A stretch of 64,000 nucleotides of DNA from contig NZ_HG005139.1 of NCBI RefSeq assembly GCF_000455265.1, forward strand, positions 1 to 64,000, given 5' to 3'. Below the pieces are notes generated by a model. The model saw nothing but the letters and a program-made list of their open reading frames with translations, ran no database searches and had not been told where the DNA came from. Made by a program: the position numbers and the translations under genes. This stretch comes from Paenibacillus antibioticophila (lineage in GTDB: Bacteria > Bacillota > Bacilli > Paenibacillales > Paenibacillaceae). Shown one piece after another: positions 46,374 through 55,175 of this stretch. Positions within the stretch are counted from its first letter, which is position 1. Each line of letters begins with the position of its first letter.

Positions 46374-46550
46374 ATGCAGCTTGCACCTCGATGTGTTATG
46401 CTGCAATGCAACAACTGCACTGCTATTAACTTACCGTCCTGACATACAAGCAGGAGATTAAGCACAGCCTTGAGCTAAGCGTGAATGGCAGCTTGCGCGA
46501 TAGCTTATGCACGACGTCGATGACCTACCGCGCCTCCGGTCGCGATTTAA

Positions 46551-46724
46551 TGAAATTACTTCCCTTAAAATCTTCATTCGACGCTCGAACCCACTTTTAG
46601 TGAAAAAACTTACCTTAGAACGCCAGTAACTAACCAAACCCACGTTTTAGTCAACTTTAAGTACAAAAATTTCACTATATCCGCATTTCTATCATTTCCA
46701 CTGAATTTAAGGTAACTTTTTTCA
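46551..46724. repeat. Four-copy, mirror-symmetric repeat array
   Basis: Two copies of TGAAAWWACTTNCCTTARAA lie at 46551-46570 and 46601-46620. Two inverted copies lie at about 46655-46674 and 46705-46724. Copies on each side are exactly 50 bp apart and all four are symmetric about 46637.5. Confidence 0.7.
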
Positions 46725-47266
46725 CTAGATGCGTAATAGTCCTATTTTCATGCAGTCGACCGATCCCGTCATACTGCGAAACACCGCGTACTGGAGGCTG
46801 TGCTCGGTGCAAGGTGTACTCATGCGTACTTGGTTGGTATTTTGCAGAATCTGCTGGAATTGCCTTGCTCTGCGGGCTTATTGAAATGGGGGTATCCCCA
46901 GTAATGATACGGTGTTGTCTACTTACTGTTTGAATGCATCTGCGTTTTAGAGGGAGTGCGGTGCAATCAGCACTATAAAGCCGAGCTCAAGAGCCGCGTA
47001 ATAAGGGCATAAGTGTGAAGTGTTACAAGCTTTCTGTAGGAAAGCTACTTCGGAAGCATAAAGCGTAAGCGTTCGCCTTTGTGAGTGGATTTCTTCCTTT
47101 TCAGAACTTGGTCCAATCAAAGAAATTCGCGAGCAACAGCGGTCGTAAGCACACTTCACACGTTGCCCTCGGCACGCAGAAACGTTAGCCTGTTTTATAT
47201 TTGCTTCACAATTGCAGCAAACCGCGACGAATGGAGCGTGGGCATAAACCTCCAAAATGACTCCAT

Positions 47267-47283
47267 TTTACAATAATTTTACA
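47267..47283 (+). promoter_or_regulatory. PhoP-like box upstream of alkaline phosphatase
   Basis: Two TTTACA hexamers (47267-47272 and 47278-47283) are spaced by 11 bp, as in Pho-box direct repeats (TTWACA). A possible -10 (TACACT, 47315-47320) places the box at about -60 to -44, a normal PhoP activation position. Confidence 0.6.
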
Positions 47284-47370
47284 TCCGGTTGGCTTGTCGT
47301 TATCAATTCTAGGTTACACTCTCTATGTAAGTTCAACCAAATTTCAATGGTTCTGGAGGAGATGGAGAGG

Positions 47371-48999
47371 ATGAAAAGGTACGGCAACGCTACGAAGCTA
47401 ATCATTGCACTTGCACTTACTGCTGGAATTACGACAGGCGGAATCTCGCCAGCCCAGGCAGCGAATGAGACGAAGCAGATAAAGAATGTGATTATCCTTA
47501 TTCCTGACGGCATGCCTAGCGATGCTACGGCATTGGCCAGATGGTATAAGGGATCGGACCTCGCACTGGACGAAATTGCGAGCGGCCTGGTGCGCACTCA
47601 TTCCGCTGATGCGCCGATTGCGGATTCGGCTCCGGCTGGAACAGCACTGGCCACCGGACACAAGTCGCATACCGGCTTCGTAGGAGTCTTGCCGGATGAA
47701 GCGACCATGCCGGGAGAGGATCCGATTGCACCCGGTGATGCCAGAAAGCCGGTAGCTTCGGTACTGGAGGCCGCCAGACTGGCAGGCAAGTCGACGGGCA
47801 TTATTGCGACCTCGGAAATCATGCACGCTACTCCGGCGGATTTCACCTCCCATTATCCGAGCCGTAAAGAATATGATATTTTGAGCAAGCAGCAAGTATA
47901 CAGCGGCGTCGACGTCGTGCTCGGCGGGGGAAGCAGCTACTTGTCTCCGGAAGGAAGAGCGGACGGCGACAATCTGATCGCTTCCATTAAGGCGCTCGGC
48001 TATGAATATGTCACAACGCCTGAAGCCATGGCGAAATCCAGTTCTTCGAAGCTGTGGGGCATGTTCTCCTCCAAGGCTATGGCTTATGATATGGACCGGA
48101 ACCCTGCTGAACAGCCGAGTCTGGCAGAGATGACAGCCAAGGCAATTGAAGTATTGTCCAAGGACGAGGACGGCTTCTTCCTGATGATAGAAGGAAGTAA
48201 GGTCGACTGGGCAGCTCATGCCAACGACCCGATCGGTATCCTGAGCGATGTGCTTGCCTTTGATGATGCGGTTAAAACCGCTCTCGACTTTGCCAAGCAG
48301 GATGGCGAGACCGTTGTGGTTGCCGTGACTGACCATGGCAATGGCGGACTGACCATTGGCAACAGCTCGACCACCGGAACCTATGACACCGAGCCTCTCT
48401 CAACATTCATTGATCCGCTTAAACGGGCGAAGCTGACAGGAGAGGGATTGGAAGCCAAGCTGAACAGCGACCGCACCAATATTCAAGCTGTAATGGCAGA
48501 ATACTTCGGAATTACAGACCTGAGCAACGAAGAGATTCAGGCCATTCGTGATGCGAAAGCCGGCAGTATGAATTACACGGTTGGACCGATGATCAGCAAG
48601 CGTTCGGGCATTGGCTGGACCACAGGCGGACATACTGGCGGGGATGTTGTTCTCTACGCATACTCCCCTACCAATGACCGTCCAAGCGGGGTAATCGACA
48701 ATACGGATGTGGCCAAATACATGGCTCGTGTACTCGGTCTGGACCTTGACGCAGTATCCAGCCAATTGTTCGTACCAGCCAAGCAAGCTTTTGCCGCTAA
48801 GGGAGCGGAGGTTGTGCTTGACCTGAACGATGCCAAGAACCCGAAAGCGATCGTCACCAAAGGCAGCACGAAGCTGGAGCTGCAAATTCACAAAAATATC
48901 GCGATTCTGAACGGTGCCAAGAAGACGCTCAAGGGCGTTATCGTCTTTAATGGCTCGGATCTGTTCGTACCGCAGGATGCCGTCGATCTGATCAAGTAA
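47371..48999 (+). CDS. Secreted alkaline phosphatase with C-terminal stalk-like domain
   Basis: The ATG at 47371 opens a clear signal peptide (MKRYGNATK ... SPAQAA); the longer upstream frame lacks one. The 542-residue protein has the alkaline phosphatase metal sites: D46 (IPDGM), nucleophile S86 (ADSAPAGTA), EGSKVDWAAH, VAVTDHGNGG and GGHTGGDV. The last about 60 residues resemble a copper-amine-oxidase-N-like module. It frees phosphate from organic esters outside the cell, consistent with a PhoP-like box upstream. GGAGG lies 11 nt before the start. Confidence 0.92.
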   Translation: MKRYGNATKLIIALALTAGITTGGISPAQAANETKQIKNVIILIPDGMPSDATALARWYKGSDLALDEIASGLVRTHSADAPIADSAPAGTALATGHKSHTGFVGVLPDEATMPGEDPIAPGDARKPVASVLEAARLAGKSTGIIATSEIMHATPADFTSHYPSRKEYDILSKQQVYSGVDVVLGGGSSYLSPEGRADGDNLIASIKALGYEYVTTPEAMAKSSSSKLWGMFSSKAMAYDMDRNPAEQPSLAEMTAKAIEVLSKDEDGFFLMIEGSKVDWAAHANDPIGILSDVLAFDDAVKTALDFAKQDGETVVVAVTDHGNGGLTIGNSSTTGTYDTEPLSTFIDPLKRAKLTGEGLEAKLNSDRTNIQAVMAEYFGITDLSNEEIQAIRDAKAGSMNYTVGPMISKRSGIGWTTGGHTGGDVVLYAYSPTNDRPSGVIDNTDVAKYMARVLGLDLDAVSSQLFVPAKQAFAAKGAEVVLDLNDAKNPKAIVTKGSTKLELQIHKNIAILNGAKKTLKGVIVFNGSDLFVPQDAVDLIK

Positions 49000-49027
49000 T
49001 CTCGATTACACCGGTTATTCCGATACA

Positions 49028-49062
49028 GGCACCCTTCGCTAACCCAGCGGGGGGTGTCTTTG
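49028..49062 (+). terminator. Terminator of the alkaline phosphatase gene
   Basis: An imperfect GC-rich stem (GGCACCC with GGGTGTC, plus inner CGCT/AGCG) is followed by TTT. It lies 28 bp after the stop. Confidence 0.65.
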
Positions 49063-49151
49063 CGTGCCCCAGAAGCCAAGTGCTATTTTGCAGAAAAATA
49101 TAAGTAAAATATTTTACCTGATTTATTTACTTGGTTCCTGGAATAGTGTAA

Positions 49152-50171
<1,020 letters not shown>

Positions 50172-50192
50172 ATCCAGCCGAAGCTATCGGGA

Positions 50193-50226
50193 GGGCAGTC
50201 GAATCATCCATTCGCTGCCCTTTTTT
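50193..50226 (+). terminator. Terminator of ganR
   Basis: An 11-12-bp stem (GGGCAGTCGAAT with ATTCGCTGCCC) is followed by six T at 50221-50226. Confidence 0.85.
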
Positions 50227-50296
50227 CATTGGCGAAAAAGGATAAATCAACCAGCCTGTTTTTACTAATTTAACTTAAATATTTTATCTATTTTCG

Positions 50297-50325
50297 TTGA
50301 TGTTTTACTGAAATAATGATAGTAT
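50297..50325 (+). promoter_or_regulatory. Promoter of the gan operon
   Basis: TTGATG at 50297-50302 and TAGTAT at 50320-50325 are 17 bp apart. The predicted start near 50332 lies right before an operator-like sequence. Confidence 0.65.
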
Positions 50326-50332
50326 TTGTTGA

Positions 50333-50346
50333 TGTAAGCGCTAACT
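50333..50346 (+). promoter_or_regulatory. cre/LacI-type operator at the gan start site
   Basis: TGTAAGCGCTAACT matches 13 of 14 positions of the cre consensus. Located at about +1 to +14, it should allow roadblock repression by CcpA or by the neighbouring LacI-family GanR, whose sites look similar. Confidence 0.7.
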
Positions 50347-50379
50347 AATGTAACTATTTTTTGCACAGGGGGCAAAGAG

Positions 50380-51720
50380 ATGAAAAGATGGGGATTACTT
50401 AGTTTGACATTGTTGCTGGTAAGCATGCTTGTACTGGCCGGGTGCGGAAACGGCTCGGGCAATACCGTGAATTCGGGCGGTGCTGCGAACGACGAAGAAG
50501 GCGGCGGAATCGAATGGAATGCGGAGACCAACGAGTACGTGATGGAAGAAGAAATTGCTACCGGACAAGTCCCGCTTAAAGTATGGGTGGAGTATGAGGA
50601 TTATGGAAAGGCGCTGCAGGAGGACTTCGCCAAGAAGTATCCCGATGTAAAGGTCGAATATGAGATCGTTGCGAAGGTGGACAGCGTGGAACGCATGGCG
50701 CTTGATGGAGAAGCCGGAAAAGGCGCGGATGTCTTCATGACGAACCATGATGATTTGGCCAGTGCAATCGACAATGCAACAGCTGCTCCTATCGGAAATT
50801 ATGATGCGCAGATCAAAGAACGGGTTTCCGAACAGTTCGTAAATGTCGTGAGCCGGGACGGACAAATGTACGGAGCGCCAATCTCTACGGAATCCATCGC
50901 TCTTTTCTACAATAAAACATTGCTGAAGCAGCTGACGGGAAGCGAAGAGCCGGCTGCGACCTGGGAGGAAATCAGCGAGCTCGCCCAAACCTATAACAAT
51001 CCGGCCAAGAATCAGTGGACGATTCGTTTCCAGGCGGGTCAAATCTACTACTCGTATGCGGTCCTGTCTTCCTTGGGATGGCATCTGTACGCGGACGGAG
51101 ACTTGGACAATCCGAACTTTGAAGCTCCGGAGCTGAAGGCGGGCCTTGAATACTATAAAGGGCTAAGAAGCATCTGGAATGTGAATTCCGCCGATGCAAC
51201 CTACGACTCGATCGAGAACGAATTCATCAAGGGTCAGACGCCGTATGTCATAACCGGTCCATGGGTGTTCGCAGACTTTGATAAAGCTGCGGTGGAGAAT
51301 GGATTTGAATATGGAGTTGCGAAGCTGCCTAAAGTGGCAGCAGGCGAAGACGCGGCATCCTTCTCGGGACTATCGGTGGCCGTGGTGTCCGGTTATACGA
51401 AATATCCTGCAGCTGCGAGAGTCTTTTTGAATTTCATGGCTTCGGATGAAGGCGCGGCCGCATTGTATCAATCGACGGGAGCCATCCCGGCCCTGGATGA
51501 AGAGCATGTGGTCAATGTGGAAGGGATTATCGGTAACGAGCATATCGCCGGAATCGTCGCCCAATCCGAAAATGCGGACCTCATGCCGCAAATCCCCGAG
51601 TATCTTTATACCTCCGGAGACTCGCTTTCGGTTAATGTATGGGACAACCTGTTGAGCGTCGAAGAAGCACAGCAAAAGGCGACGAAAGAGTATAACGAAA
51701 TGCGGGCTTTGGTTGATTAA
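50380..51720 (+). CDS. ganS: Galacto-oligosaccharide-binding lipoprotein
   Basis: The 446-residue family 1 binding protein has lipobox VLAGCGNG and an acidic/Gly tether, and resembles the MalE/GanS group. It delivers galacto-oligosaccharides to GanPQ; the shared MsmX-type ATPase must be encoded elsewhere. GGGGGCAAAGAG precedes the ATG. It is the first gene of the gan operon. Confidence 0.88.
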   Translation: MKRWGLLSLTLLLVSMLVLAGCGNGSGNTVNSGGAANDEEGGGIEWNAETNEYVMEEEIATGQVPLKVWVEYEDYGKALQEDFAKKYPDVKVEYEIVAKVDSVERMALDGEAGKGADVFMTNHDDLASAIDNATAAPIGNYDAQIKERVSEQFVNVVSRDGQMYGAPISTESIALFYNKTLLKQLTGSEEPAATWEEISELAQTYNNPAKNQWTIRFQAGQIYYSYAVLSSLGWHLYADGDLDNPNFEAPELKAGLEYYKGLRSIWNVNSADATYDSIENEFIKGQTPYVITGPWVFADFDKAAVENGFEYGVAKLPKVAAGEDAASFSGLSVAVVSGYTKYPAAARVFLNFMASDEGAAALYQSTGAIPALDEEHVVNVEGIIGNEHIAGIVAQSENADLMPQIPEYLYTSGDSLSVNVWDNLLSVEEAQQKATKEYNEMRALVD

Positions 51721-51765
51721 TTCGATTAATCGGACAATGCTGGCTTCAGATAAGGGAGTGGAGAA

Positions 51766-53139
51766 GTGAACGGGACAGCAGATCGAAAAGCTCCGCTTTG
51801 GATAGTGGGTCTCTTCTCCTCCGTGATATGGGGAGCGGGACAACTGCTGAACAGGCAGTATCTCAAGGGTTTTATTTTCTTCTGTATATTCGCCGGAAGT
51901 ATCGGTGTTGAATTTTTAACAGGGAACTATGGTTCCATGCAGAATGGATTTTCCTTTCGCGGGCATGGCGGATTCTTTCTGAAAGGGGTATGGGGGCTCA
52001 TTACATTGGGCACCCAGCCCCGCAAGATGGGAGTCACGGGTCTGTCGGAAGGCGACCATTCGATTGTGCTGATGGTCAACGGAATTATTGCTGTTATGTT
52101 CCTTGCGATCTTGTTGTTTTTCTATATTTGGAATATTCGCGATGCTGTGAAGGTTAGAAGGACGATTCTGAGGACGGGAGCTTGGCAAAAATCATCAGAG
52201 TATTTTAAAGAGCTGTGGAGCTCCATGTATGCCTATATCATTCTGTCTCCTACCGTACTGCTGCTTCTGTTCGTCAGTCTGCTGCCGATCGTCTTCGGGA
52301 TCTTGATCGCCTTTACGGATTACAGCAGAAACAATATTCCGCCGACAAAGCTGATTCATTGGGTGGGGCTGGACAATTTTATTACCGTCACCCAGGTATT
52401 CTCATGGATGCACACCTTCCTCGGCGTATTGAGCTGGACGATCGTCTGGGCGATTCTAGCGACAATAACGACGTATTTCCTGGGATTTTTCCAAGCGGTG
52501 ATCATCAATAGTCCTCGGGTAAAATTCAAGAAGCTGTGGCGCAGTATTTATATTCTGCCCTGGGCGATTCCGGGCATGGTGTCTGCTCTGGTATTCAAAT
52601 CGATGTTCAACGGACAGTTCGGGCCAATCAGCCAATTTCTGGTGGATATCGGTCTAACCTCCGAAAGAATCTATTGGTTTACGGATCCCAGCAATACGAC
52701 GCTGGCCCGGGCTATGGCCCTCATCATCAATCTCTGGCTCGGTTTCCCTTATTTCATGGCCTTGATCGGAGGCACGTTGACGAATATCTCCGACAGCTAT
52801 TACGAGGCGGCCCGCATTGACGGCGCAACATCGGGGCAGATGTTCTGGAACATCACCTTTCCGATTGTCTACAAAGCGACCGCGCCGCTGCTGACGATGG
52901 CCTTTGTGAGCAATTTCAATAATTTCGGAGTGATCTACTTCCTGACCGGAGGCGGTCCTGCGAATCCGGATTATAATTTTGCCGGCAGCACCGATCTGCT
53001 CATCACCTGGCTCTATAAACTGACTCTGGATAACCGGCTGTACAATATGGGAGCCGTTATGTCCATCATCGTCTTTTTCATTGTCGGAACGTTCTCACTA
53101 TGGAATTTAAGGAAATCGAAAACCTTCGAGGAGCTATGA
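51766..53139 (+). CDS. ganP: Galacto-oligosaccharide ABC permease, MalF/GanP type
   Basis: This 457-residue permease has a long N-terminal part with extra membrane helices (about 15-125), typical of MalF/GanP, then a six-helix core with EAA loop (YEAARIDGATSGQMFWNITFP near 345). The start is GTG with GGGAGTGGAGAA. A YWFTDP loop and GGTLTNIS segment match the maltodextrin/galactan subgroup. Confidence 0.9.
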   Translation: MNGTADRKAPLWIVGLFSSVIWGAGQLLNRQYLKGFIFFCIFAGSIGVEFLTGNYGSMQNGFSFRGHGGFFLKGVWGLITLGTQPRKMGVTGLSEGDHSIVLMVNGIIAVMFLAILLFFYIWNIRDAVKVRRTILRTGAWQKSSEYFKELWSSMYAYIILSPTVLLLLFVSLLPIVFGILIAFTDYSRNNIPPTKLIHWVGLDNFITVTQVFSWMHTFLGVLSWTIVWAILATITTYFLGFFQAVIINSPRVKFKKLWRSIYILPWAIPGMVSALVFKSMFNGQFGPISQFLVDIGLTSERIYWFTDPSNTTLARAMALIINLWLGFPYFMALIGGTLTNISDSYYEAARIDGATSGQMFWNITFPIVYKATAPLLTMAFVSNFNNFGVIYFLTGGGPANPDYNFAGSTDLLITWLYKLTLDNRLYNMGAVMSIIVFFIVGTFSLWNLRKSKTFEEL

Positions 53140-53143
53140 TGGT

Positions 53144-53989
53144 ATGAAGAACAAACGGAACAGCCCATCGGGGAAATGGAAGACGGCATTGATTTACTTG
53201 GAGCTGATCGTCATGGCCGTCATCATCATCTATCCCGTCACCTGGATTATCGGATCATCCTTCGGCAGCTCCAAAGGGCTAGCCAACGCTACGGCCATCC
53301 CTGCGAATCCGACCTTCAACAACTATAAGGACTTGTTAACCAATACGAAATTTCCCATTTGGTATATGAACACGTTAAAGGTCGCATTTGCCAATATGGT
53401 CTGCGGAGTGCTGCTATCAACTTTGGGCGCGTACGCGTTCTCCAGATTCAAATTCAAGGGGAAGAAGGCCAGCTTGTTGAGCATCTTGATTCTGCAAATG
53501 TTTCCGACCTTTCTGACCGCGATCGCGGTATATATGCTGTTCCTGAATTTCGGGTTATTGAACAGTCTGACCGGCCTGATCGTAGTCGGGGTCGCAGCGC
53601 AGCTACCGTATAACCTATGGCTTTTAAAAGGGTATTTAGACGGGATTCCGTCCAGCTTTGACGAAGCGGCGCTCATCGACGGCGCGTCCCGTACGCAGAT
53701 ATTTGCGCGGATTATCTTGCCGCTGGCGAGCCCGATGCTGACCTTCGTTGCGGTCACGCAGTTCGCTGCGCCGTGGATGGACTTTATTTTACCTAAACTG
53801 CTGATCTCCAGCGAAGAGAAAAAGACGGTCGCTATCGGTCTGTTTTCCATGATCAGTGACGAGACGAGAAACGAATTTACGCTGTTCGCGGCGGGCGCCG
53901 TACTGGTCGCTGTCCCGATTGCTATTTTGTATATCGCCCTGCAGAAATATTTGATCAATGGCCTTACGGCCGGCGGAGATAAAGGATAA
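53144..53989 (+). CDS. ganQ: Galacto-oligosaccharide ABC permease, MalG/GanQ type
   Basis: This 281-residue permease with six helices and the EAA loop (FDEAALIDGASRTQIFARIILP near 165-186) starts 4 bp after ganP, indicating coupled expression and a GanPQ heterodimer. Confidence 0.92.
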   Translation: MKNKRNSPSGKWKTALIYLELIVMAVIIIYPVTWIIGSSFGSSKGLANATAIPANPTFNNYKDLLTNTKFPIWYMNTLKVAFANMVCGVLLSTLGAYAFSRFKFKGKKASLLSILILQMFPTFLTAIAVYMLFLNFGLLNSLTGLIVVGVAAQLPYNLWLLKGYLDGIPSSFDEAALIDGASRTQIFARIILPLASPMLTFVAVTQFAAPWMDFILPKLLISSEEKKTVAIGLFSMISDETRNEFTLFAAGAVLVAVPIAILYIALQKYLINGLTAGGDKG

Positions 53990-54008
53990 AGAGTGAGGAG
54001 AGAAAACG

Positions 54009-55160
54009 ATGGAGCAATTCTTTATGAAGGGCGCCGACATTTCGACGGTGAAAGAAGTTGAGGAGCTTGGCGGTGCATTTTATCTGGACGGGGAGAAGAA
54101 GGATCTCTTTGAAATTTTAAGTGTGAAGGGAATCAATACGGTTCGGCTCCGGTTGTGGGTCGATCCGTATGATGACAACAAAGAGCCTTATCTGGGCGGC
54201 ACAAATGATTTGCAGATGACAATCGAATTGGCCAAGCGCGCGAAGAAGCACGGACTGCAATTCATGCTGGATTTTCATTACAGCGATTTCTGGGCGGATC
54301 CCAAGAAGCAGTCCAAGCCGAAGGCCTGGCGGGATTTGACCGGAAAGCAGCTTGAGGATGAGGTCTATCGCTATACGAAAGCAACCTTGGAAGCATTCAA
54401 GGAGCAGGATATTGGGCCGGAATATGTGCAGATCGGCAATGAGATTACGAACGGCATGCTCTGGCCTGACGGGAAGACGCCTTCTTATCTGTTCGAAGAG
54501 CGGAGGTTCCAGGAGGCGGCCCCGCAAGAAAAGAAGGATAGCTATGCCCGGCTTGCCCGGCTGCTGAAGGCAGGTGTGCGGGCGACTAGAGAAACGCTGC
54601 CGGCTCCAAGCGGCAAGGTGATCTTGCATCTGGATTTTGGCGGAGCCAATGACCTGTACCGGGGCTGGTTTGACGAGATCACCGCTCATGAAGTGGATTA
54701 CGACATCATCGGATTGTCCTATTATCCGTTCTGGCACGGCACGCTGGAAGACCTGCGGCTCAACATGGAGGATATCAGCAAGCACTATAACAAGGATGTG
54801 CTTGTCGTAGAGACCTCGTACGGGTTTACCGGAGAGAAGCCGAAGGGCAGCGAAGCCATATTCACGGAGGATTTGGCCCGAATCGGAGGCTATCCTGCGT
54901 CTGTGGAAGGCCAGGCGGCATTTTTACGGGACTTGATGAAGACGATGAAGGGAATCTCAGGCGGCCGGGGACTGGGTATTGTCTATTGGGAACCAGCCTG
55001 GCTGCAAGTAGCCGGAACGAGCTGGGCCAGCTATGCCGGGATGAAATACGGCAACGACATGGGGGATATGGGGAATCACTGGTCTAACCAGGCGATGTTC
55101 GATTTTGACGGCAATGCGCTGGATTCGTTGAATGTGTTCAAAAACGGTGCGTCCGAGTAA
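54009..55160 (+). CDS. ganB: GH53 endo-beta-1,4-galactanase without signal peptide
   Basis: The 383-residue GH53 barrel has acid/base E145 (QIGNEITNG) and nucleophile E268 (VVETSYG), plus the family motifs VRLRLWVDP and DFHYSDFWADP. GH53 enzymes cut galactan side chains and are normally secreted. Here the N-terminus MEQFFMKGADIS begins at the barrel with no signal peptide, so the enzyme appears cytoplasmic and would act on imported oligosaccharides. AGGAG precedes the ATG. Confidence 0.93.
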   Translation: MEQFFMKGADISTVKEVEELGGAFYLDGEKKDLFEILSVKGINTVRLRLWVDPYDDNKEPYLGGTNDLQMTIELAKRAKKHGLQFMLDFHYSDFWADPKKQSKPKAWRDLTGKQLEDEVYRYTKATLEAFKEQDIGPEYVQIGNEITNGMLWPDGKTPSYLFEERRFQEAAPQEKKDSYARLARLLKAGVRATRETLPAPSGKVILHLDFGGANDLYRGWFDEITAHEVDYDIIGLSYYPFWHGTLEDLRLNMEDISKHYNKDVLVVETSYGFTGEKPKGSEAIFTEDLARIGGYPASVEGQAAFLRDLMKTMKGISGGRGLGIVYWEPAWLQVAGTSWASYAGMKYGNDMGDMGNHWSNQAMFDFDGNALDSLNVFKNGASE

Positions 55161-55175
55161 GGAGCTAACTTTGCG

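Larger units (their letters stand above)
46243..47370. other. 1.1 kb gene-poor, repeat-rich region
   Basis: No credible gene was found between tdk and the alkaline phosphatase. The region holds a TGCAGTT palindrome cluster (46359-46430), a mirror-symmetric repeat array (46551-46724), a 102-codon minus-strand ORF without ribosome site (46947-47255), and at its end the PhoP-like box of the phosphatase. Confidence 0.7.

Noticed and set aside
46947..47255. 102-residue minus-strand protein
   Set aside because: No ribosome site, atypical composition and no recognisable domain; more likely an intergenic repeat.
47398..48336. 312-codon minus-strand ORF inside the alkaline phosphatase gene
   Set aside because: It is antisense to all catalytic motifs of the phosphatase and lacks domain similarity.
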